From Rhodovulum tesquicola (lineage in GTDB: Bacteria; Pseudomonadota; Alphaproteobacteria; Rhodobacterales; Rhodobacteraceae), in NCBI RefSeq assembly GCF_024128855.1, contig NZ_JAMYDV010000020.1, positions 1-46,968 of the forward strand: DNA of 46,968 nucleotides. The letters are read 5' to 3'. The notes beneath the pieces were generated by a model, which saw only the letters and a program-made list of their open reading frames with translations, had not been told where the DNA came from and did no database searches. Below are positions 42,597 to 46,968 of this stretch, piece after piece. The position numbers were made by a program, and so were the translations under genes. Position 1 is the first letter of the stretch; each line of letters opens with the position of its first letter.

Positions 42597-44415
42597 CGAT
42601 CAGCCCGATCATCAGGTCCTGGCCGCGCTCCATCGCCTTCAGCGCATCGATGAATCCGTAGAAGCGCAGCAAGGCGTCGACCGTGTGCCCGGTGCGTCTG
42701 GCGATCACGAGAACCTCCTCGGGATGCTTGTTGAGCAGCAGCGACGCCTGGCCGTGCCGGAACTGGTGCGGATTCATCGGCAAGCCGACGATCGACCGGG
42801 TCGCGTTCTGGAACTCCGCGCGGAACCATCTGTCCGAGACCGGCGCGCCGGGCGTCCGCGGCGACGGGAACAGGTAGAGGTTGTCCTTCGCCCCCGGGAT
42901 CAGCGGCCGGATCTCGCGGACGAACCACAATATGGTGTCGTGGCCGCGATACTTGTTCGGCCGGATCGTAAACTGGATGTCCTCTTCCTTGGCCTTGGTG
43001 TGCGCGGCCGGGATGAAGACCCGGATCGGCGTCTTCCTGCCCTTCTCCGGCACCGTGACCCAGGCACCGGGGCCATAAAGCGTTGCGTTGAGAACATTGG
43101 AGACCCTCAAGGGGGCCCCGGCGATCTCGATCGCGGCGAAGACCGCGCACATGCCGAGGATGCAGACACGCGACCGTTCGCGTCTCGTGAGCGCCCGTCC
43201 CTCGACCTTGGCCCGGTCGAGAATGGCCTCGGCGGCGCGGCGCAGGGCCAGGTAGGAGCCGAGGAATGTCAGCCGCAGGTCGCGCCGGGCGATGAGCCGC
43301 TCGCAGAACGCCCGGTTCCCCGGCGTCATCGTCCTGTCGTCCTTCGCCCCCGCCTTGAGATCCAGGTTGGCTTTCAGCGCCTGCTCCAGCGTCACCGGCT
43401 CTTGACCGGCCACCCGGAGGACCTGGCAAATGGTCTTGAGGTACTTCCGGACGGTGCGCCGCGTGAGCCCCCCTTCGGTCGTCGGCAGGCCGACTCGTGC
43501 AAGCAGGGCGCGGGCCACGTCCGCGGCGCGGGTCTCGTCGAGGCAGGCCGGCAGGCAGCTGTTCGCCCCGGCGTCGAGCGCGCCGATCGAGACGGCGCAG
43601 CGCAGATAGGTGCGGAACGCCGCGCGCGCGACATGCGCATGCTTTTCGTGCCGGGTCGTGTTCTCCTGCGTGATCGGGTCCCAATCGGTCTCGGTAGCAG
43701 CAATGATCCAGGGCTCGAATTCCGCGGCAACGGCCGCCGGGATTTCCAGCGGCGCATCGTGGTGCTCGGGCGCAAACCCGATGGGCTGGGGCGGCAACAG
43801 CGGCAAGGCCTCCGGGACTTTCCGATACGCGTCCATGCGGCGTGCAGCGGTCCGGTGGCTGCTCCGCCGGTTGCCGTGGTAGAGGGACTCGAGTTCGATC
43901 ATGAACGTGCGATCGACCTGCCAGGGCTGCCGATCATGCGCCCGGCAGGTCTGGGCAAAACTCTTGAGAGCGATGAGCTTCTGCGGCGCGATCACCCACC
44001 GCGTCGGATGATCCTTGGTATACGGTTCGAGCACCGCCAGCAGGTCCGACCATCCATCCTCGACATCGCGCAGCGCCTGTTTGGTGGCCGCGATCCCGAG
44101 GAAATTCTCAAGGCTTGTCCGGGTCCGGTTCCGCCATGTGAGATATGCGGCCTCGGTCCGGTTCCAGTCCGGGTCGAACCCGTCGAGCGGATAGAGGCGG
44201 TCGAATTGGTCAAGATCGACCGGGCAGGTCTCGACCGGTCGGTTCAGCTTCCGGGCGAGCGTGCGGATGGCGGCACGGTAGCTGTCGGCGGTTGATTTGG
44301 AAATCTCGCCGGCGATCTCCCGGCGGTCGATATCGGCAAGCACGTCTGTCAGCACCGGTCCTGCCGGCGGAACCGGAATGGCCGTGCCTGATTTCGGCAT
44401 CGTGAGGTTCAGCAT
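42589..44415 (-). CDS. Large tyrosine recombinase of a putative mobile module
   Basis: A 608-residue protein with an intact tyrosine recombinase active site at the C-terminus. Arg is in GAPLRVSNVLNATL, Lys in PEKGRKTPIRVFIPA, His/Arg in MNPHQFRHGQASLLL, His in ARRTGHTVDALL, and Tyr in LRFYGFIDAL. The N-terminal about 300 residues are an enlarged core-binding region. It is far longer than typical phage integrases (about 350-400). The ATG at 44415 has GGGGAGA upstream, and the leader is packed with inverted repeats. It is coupled to the 560-residue recombinase-fold partner. It should catalyse strand exchange for the module. Confidence 0.9.
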   Translation of the reverse strand: MLNLTMPKSGTAIPVPPAGPVLTDVLADIDRREIAGEISKSTADSYRAAIRTLARKLNRPVETCPVDLDQFDRLYPLDGFDPDWNRTEAAYLTWRNRTRTSLENFLGIAATKQALRDVEDGWSDLLAVLEPYTKDHPTRWVIAPQKLIALKSFAQTCRAHDRQPWQVDRTFMIELESLYHGNRRSSHRTAARRMDAYRKVPEALPLLPPQPIGFAPEHHDAPLEIPAAVAAEFEPWIIAATETDWDPITQENTTRHEKHAHVARAAFRTYLRCAVSIGALDAGANSCLPACLDETRAADVARALLARVGLPTTEGGLTRRTVRKYLKTICQVLRVAGQEPVTLEQALKANLDLKAGAKDDRTMTPGNRAFCERLIARRDLRLTFLGSYLALRRAAEAILDRAKVEGRALTRRERSRVCILGMCAVFAAIEIAGAPLRVSNVLNATLYGPGAWVTVPEKGRKTPIRVFIPAAHTKAKEEDIQFTIRPNKYRGHDTILWFVREIRPLIPGAKDNLYLFPSPRTPGAPVSDRWFRAEFQNATRSIVGLPMNPHQFRHGQASLLLNKHPEEVLVIARRTGHTVDALLRFYGFIDALKAMERGQDLMIGLIDD

Positions 44416-44550
44416 GGGCGTGTCTCCCCTGTCGTGTCCGCGATTGCGTGGTCAAATCGCGGAGATGACAGGGACACGCCCGGTGTTTCCGCCCGTGAAA
44501 TGCACCGGGTGATCCTGTCAGGATCGCCTTGTCCGTATCGGCGTGTCCTG
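44416..44550. repeat. Nested inverted and direct repeats upstream of the recombinase
   Basis: GGGCGTGTC (44416-44424) plus CCTGTC (44428-44433) mirror GACAGGGACACGCCC (44467-44481). Inside lie CCGCGATT (44438-44445) and AATCGCGG (44455-44462). Further right are CCCGGTG (44479-44485) with CACCGGG (44503-44509), and GATCCTG-T-CAGGATC (44511-44525). GGCGTGTCCTG recurs at 44540-44550. Such density is expected of a recombination site or a multi-operator control region. Confidence 0.8.
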
Positions 44551-44602
44551 CTCGCGTTTTCCATATCAAAGGTCCTGTTCTGCTCGTGGTTTCGGCGGTG
44601 GG

Positions 44603-45055
44603 TCATTTCGGGGAGGCGGGTTTCAGGGCACCGAAGGCCGGGCGGGCCGAGGTCTTGCGACGGGGAAAATTCGGCCTGTCGCGGAGGCCTTCCCAGGCGT
44701 GGATCTCGGCCGGAATCCACCGCGTCAGGCGCGGACCGAGTTGCAGGGGCGCGGGCATGTCGGCCCGCCCCTCCCGCCGCCAGCGATGGACCGTTTCCCG
44801 ATCCACACCGAGCAAGGCCGCGATATCCGCCGTCGTCATCAGCGGCGTCTTGAGATCCGCGAACTGCTCTGGGGACAGGTCAGGGTTCAGCCCCATCGCG
44901 CGCACGACAACGGGCCAGGGCACCGTGGTCCCTCTGACATTCACGCCGAGAGATTTCAGCAGATTGCGGACGGGCCGAACGTCGTTGCGCCCAGCCTTTC
45001 GGCCGAGCTTGAAATACGTCCTCAGGTCCTCGAGCGTCGCCCGGTCGATGTCCAT
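44603..45055 (-). CDS. Helix-turn-helix DNA-binding protein of the recombinase module
   Basis: A 150-residue protein. The C-terminal part carries an excisionase/MerR-like helix-turn-helix: MTTADIAALLGVDRETVHRWRREGRADMPAPLQLGPRLTRWIPAEIHAWEG (residues about 82-132), with the typical wing and the ITRW-IPAEI-like end. The N-terminal half (LRTYFKLGRKAGRNDVRPVRNLLKSLGV) is of unknown family. The ATG at 45055 has GGAGGT 5 bases upstream. It lies between the Rep-like gene and the recombinase, on the same strand, so it is a likely recombination-directionality or regulatory factor that binds the adjacent repeats. Confidence 0.85.
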   Translation of the reverse strand: MDIDRATLEDLRTYFKLGRKAGRNDVRPVRNLLKSLGVNVRGTTVPWPVVVRAMGLNPDLSPEQFADLKTPLMTTADIAALLGVDRETVHRWRREGRADMPAPLQLGPRLTRWIPAEIHAWEGLRDRPNFPRRKTSARPAFGALKPASPK

Positions 45056-45191
45056 TCCGCACCTCCGGAGGAGGAGAAAGGGAAAACCGGGGCGATCTCA
45101 AAATCCGGGTGCGGGATCTTTCACGGGTAAGGCGGCCACAGGTCGGGGCGCGGCGGGAAAGGCCGAAGATCCCGGGTCAAGAACTGCCGGA

Positions 45192-46079
45192 TCATGACGC
45201 CGTCAGACGCGCGCGCCAGGCCGCGACCGGCTCGACGGCATCCGGCAGGTTCGTCAACGCGACATCGCGGACCGTGGTCGCGTCGATGACAAGGGCCCGG
45301 GTCGTCTGACCCCGACCCCGCGGGCGCTTGAACAGCTGCGGTCTTTGCCATGTCGAGTGCATATGCTCGGCGCGGATGATGACGGTATCGATTCCGGGCA
45401 GCACGTATTGCCAGTGCAGCAGCACCACGAACCGCATGTTCTCGCGCGCCGCGATCTTCTGGAGGCTGCCGACGAACGGCTTGCGCAGACGCGCCCAGCT
45501 CGGGACACCGCCCGCCCGCAACTCTGCGCAGAGATCGGGAACGGCGAAGGCGCATTGCGGTCGGCGCATGCGCCGGACCAGTCCGACCTCGGTATGGAGG
45601 CGGAGCGCGAGAGCGGTTCTCAGGTCGGCAAGCCTGCGAATGTCGAAAAGGCCGTATTCATCATCCCGGAACAGCCAGGCCTCGGCAATATCGCTGAACT
45701 TCCAGCGCACGACCCGGCACCGGTGCTCGAAGCTCAGGACGTCGAACAACCAGGTCTGCCGGAGGATCTCGGCTCCGCGCGTGAGCGACCGGTTGTCGTT
45801 CGCGGCGGCCGTTCCAAGCAAGGTCTTGATCGCGACGCAGGCCCGGGCATGGCCGCCGGCGGGGAGCTCGAAATTATTGCGATACCAGTTCCGCACCTCG
45901 CGGCAGGTCGCATGGATGAGCGCGTGCAAGAGCCGGAGCGCGTCAAGATCGAGCTCTAGGTCGACGACATACTCGTGAAACCCGCGCGGGATGCGGTACA
46001 TGAAGTCGGATTGGATGTCGGTCGGCACGGACGTGACAGCGGCGTCGACGGAGGCGTGGGGATCATCATACGGGGCCAT
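45192..46079 (-). CDS. Rep-like winged-helix protein
   Basis: A 295-residue protein. The middle looks like the tandem winged-helix fold of Rep_3-type plasmid initiators: YGLFDIRRLADLRTALALRLHTEVGLVRRMRRPQCAFAVPDLCAELRAG, followed by SWARLRKPFVGSLQKIAARENMRFVVLLHWQ. I could not identify a family with certainty. The start at ATG 46079 has GAGGA upstream; longer in-frame extension (to 46241) lacks support. It is first in the minus-strand series that leads to the two recombinase-fold genes. If it is a Rep, the module could replicate as a circle after excision. Confidence 0.75.
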   Translation of the reverse strand: MAPYDDPHASVDAAVTSVPTDIQSDFMYRIPRGFHEYVVDLELDLDALRLLHALIHATCREVRNWYRNNFELPAGGHARACVAIKTLLGTAAANDNRSLTRGAEILRQTWLFDVLSFEHRCRVVRWKFSDIAEAWLFRDDEYGLFDIRRLADLRTALALRLHTEVGLVRRMRRPQCAFAVPDLCAELRAGGVPSWARLRKPFVGSLQKIAARENMRFVVLLHWQYVLPGIDTVIIRAEHMHSTWQRPQLFKRPRGRGQTTRALVIDATTVRDVALTNLPDAVEPVAAWRARLTAS

Positions 46080-46594
46080 GGGGTCCTCATTCCGGATCGG
46101 TTCCGTCAGAAGGTGAGACCGATCCCTCGCCGGCGGAAACGGACCGCGCCGTGTCAGCCCGGACACCGGCGGGGCCGCCCCGGCGGCGCCTCGTCCGTGG
46201 CCGGATGACGGTGGCCTCCCGCCGCCCCCAGGCGCCGCCACCCCGTATCAGGGACGCGACGGCGCGCGGAACAGCCTGATCGTCCGAGGGTTTCCGGGTC
46301 TCGAAAACCCGGAAAACCGGAAAAGAGAGAACCCCCTGAAAAGGCCAGGCTTCGCCTCGGGATCGATGAGGGGACCGGGATGAGGGGGCCTCCCCGCCCG
46401 CCGGTTCCTGATCGAGGACAGCACGGAGTCGAGGCGTTTCGCGGCAACCAGGGCCTTATCCGGCCCCCGGGTCACCTCGCGTTTTTCGCCGGGCACGAAG
46501 CGACCAACATTACCCTTGGGACCCTCCTCTCCGTCCCATTATCGCAAACCCGCTTTCGCAAACCCATTGCGGAACCCGAAGAAGGACAGTGACC
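46080..46594. other. Non-coding gap with dyad and direct repeats
   Basis: No gene is supported in these 515 bases. A hairpin TTTCCGGGT (46291-46299) with ACCCGGAAA (46307-46315) is the strongest dyad. At the right end TCGCAAACCC occurs at 46542-46551 and 46556-46565, with a weaker third copy (TGCGGAACCC, 46568-46577), directly before the small DNA-binding gene. Confidence 0.55.
46542..46577. repeat. Iteron-like direct repeats
   Basis: Two perfect copies of TCGCAAACCC with a 14-base period and one degenerate copy 12 bases later. They end just before the ribosome-binding site of the KfrA-like gene. They could be its autoregulatory sites or replication iterons. Confidence 0.55.
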
Positions 46595-46846
46595 ATGACC
46601 GACAAGCCCCGCGAAGGCCGCCCGCCGAAATACACCGAAGCCCAGGTCTCGCGCGCGATCGAGATCGTCGAAGCCGCCGGGGACGAGCCGGACGGCAACA
46701 CCGTCAAGGCCGTCCTGTGCCAGGAATTCGGGGTATCCAGGGGCATCAACGCGCAGAGCCTCGCCGAGGAGGTCAAGCGCCAGCTCGCCGAGCGGGTGCG
46801 CGAGGAGCGCGAGGCTCTTGTCGCGTCGCTGTCGCCTGCCGCGTAA
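46595..46846 (+). CDS. Small KfrA-like DNA-binding protein
   Basis: An 83-residue protein with a basic, proline-containing N-terminus (GRPPKYTE, AT-hook-like), then a helical domain (AQVSRAIEIVEAAGDEPDGNTVKAVLCQEFGVS) and an acidic/basic helix (LAEEVKRQLAERVREEREALVASL). The middle resembles the KfrA N-terminal DNA-binding domain of plasmids. The ATG at 46595 has GAAGGA 8 bases upstream; the GTG at 46589 is too close to that site. Short repeats lie directly upstream. Confidence 0.75.
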   Translation: MTDKPREGRPPKYTEAQVSRAIEIVEAAGDEPDGNTVKAVLCQEFGVSRGINAQSLAEEVKRQLAERVREEREALVASLSPAA

Positions 46847-46880
46847 GCGCAGCCTGACCACCCTTCGGCTTGCCGCGTGA

Positions 46881-46968
46881 CTATTCAGCGAAGTTCCAGG
46901 GCATAAGCTCGGCGATATCGCTCTGCATGTGCTGGTCGAGGATCTTGCGGAGGGTTGCCGCGATATAG
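46881..46968 (-). mobile_element. IS66-family transposase, C-terminal end (runs off the window)
   Basis: The minus strand encodes YIAATLRKILDQHMQSDIAE, then LMPWNFAE and a stop (46881-46883). The ending DI(A/D)ELMPWNF is the typical C-terminal element of IS66 TnpC transposases. The rest lies beyond the window edge, so it is not known whether the copy is complete. Confidence 0.75.

Noticed and set aside
46291-46315. The TTTCCGGGT/ACCCGGAAA hairpin as an intrinsic terminator
   Set aside because: No T-run follows on either strand and no gene ends there. It is kept only as a dyad in the gap description.

Overview
The window reads as high-GC alphaproteobacterial DNA, most likely Rhodobacteraceae and possibly Paracoccus-like. 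The genus is inferred from gene content (soxBDAG, a VPLPA-CTERM protein, repABC, EF-P with EpmA), not from a phylogeny. A repABC replication/partition unit (30470-33949) lies among conserved genes: efp, epmA, nadA, nadC and tRNA-Cys. This suggests a chromid or large secondary replicon rather than a dispensable plasmid.

Layout. 1-4395: a winged-helix-like unknown protein, epmA divergent from efp, and a GlxA/AraC-type regulator. 4497-9571: soxB-soxD-soxA-soxG, the heterotetrameric sarcosine oxidase, divergent from that regulator. 9673-20057: an amide-use locus. It has an amidohydrolase on the minus strand, then a plus-strand operon of an AmiC-like sensor, an AmiR-like ANTAR protein, two ABC permeases, a solute-binding protein, a formamidase/acetamidase, a fused double ABC ATPase and an isochorismatase-fold cysteine hydrolase. 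A strong intrinsic terminator in the operon leader implies antitermination by the encoded ANTAR protein. 20070-22007: nadA-nadC without nadB. 22186-23391: a family VIII/class C beta-lactamase-like serine hydrolase. 24130-30040: a VPLPA-CTERM surface protein downstream of a giant RTX-type extracellular nuclease/5'-nucleotidase that has a good PHO box upstream.

30470-36257: repABC with two identical parS palindromes flanking repC and a putative counter-transcribed RNA, then a divergent three-gene operon (two unknown proteins and a patatin-like phospholipase). 36374-36447: tRNA-Cys(GCA). Next to it is a tyrosine integrase with an overlapping excisionase-like gene, the usual left end of an integrated element. 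From about 38.3 kb to the window end the DNA is accessory: small unknown genes, a frameshifted peptidoglycan-binding remnant, and a module of two overlapping large recombinase-fold proteins, a helix-turn-helix protein and a Rep-like winged-helix protein. A dense set of inverted repeats precedes the recombinase. A small KfrA-like protein with upstream repeats and the C-terminal end of an IS66-type transposase close the window.

The best candidates for something undescribed are the double-recombinase module (40914-46079) and the unknown-unknown-patatin operon (34253-36257). The clearest regulatory findings are the ANTAR leader terminator, the PHO box and the paired parS sites.
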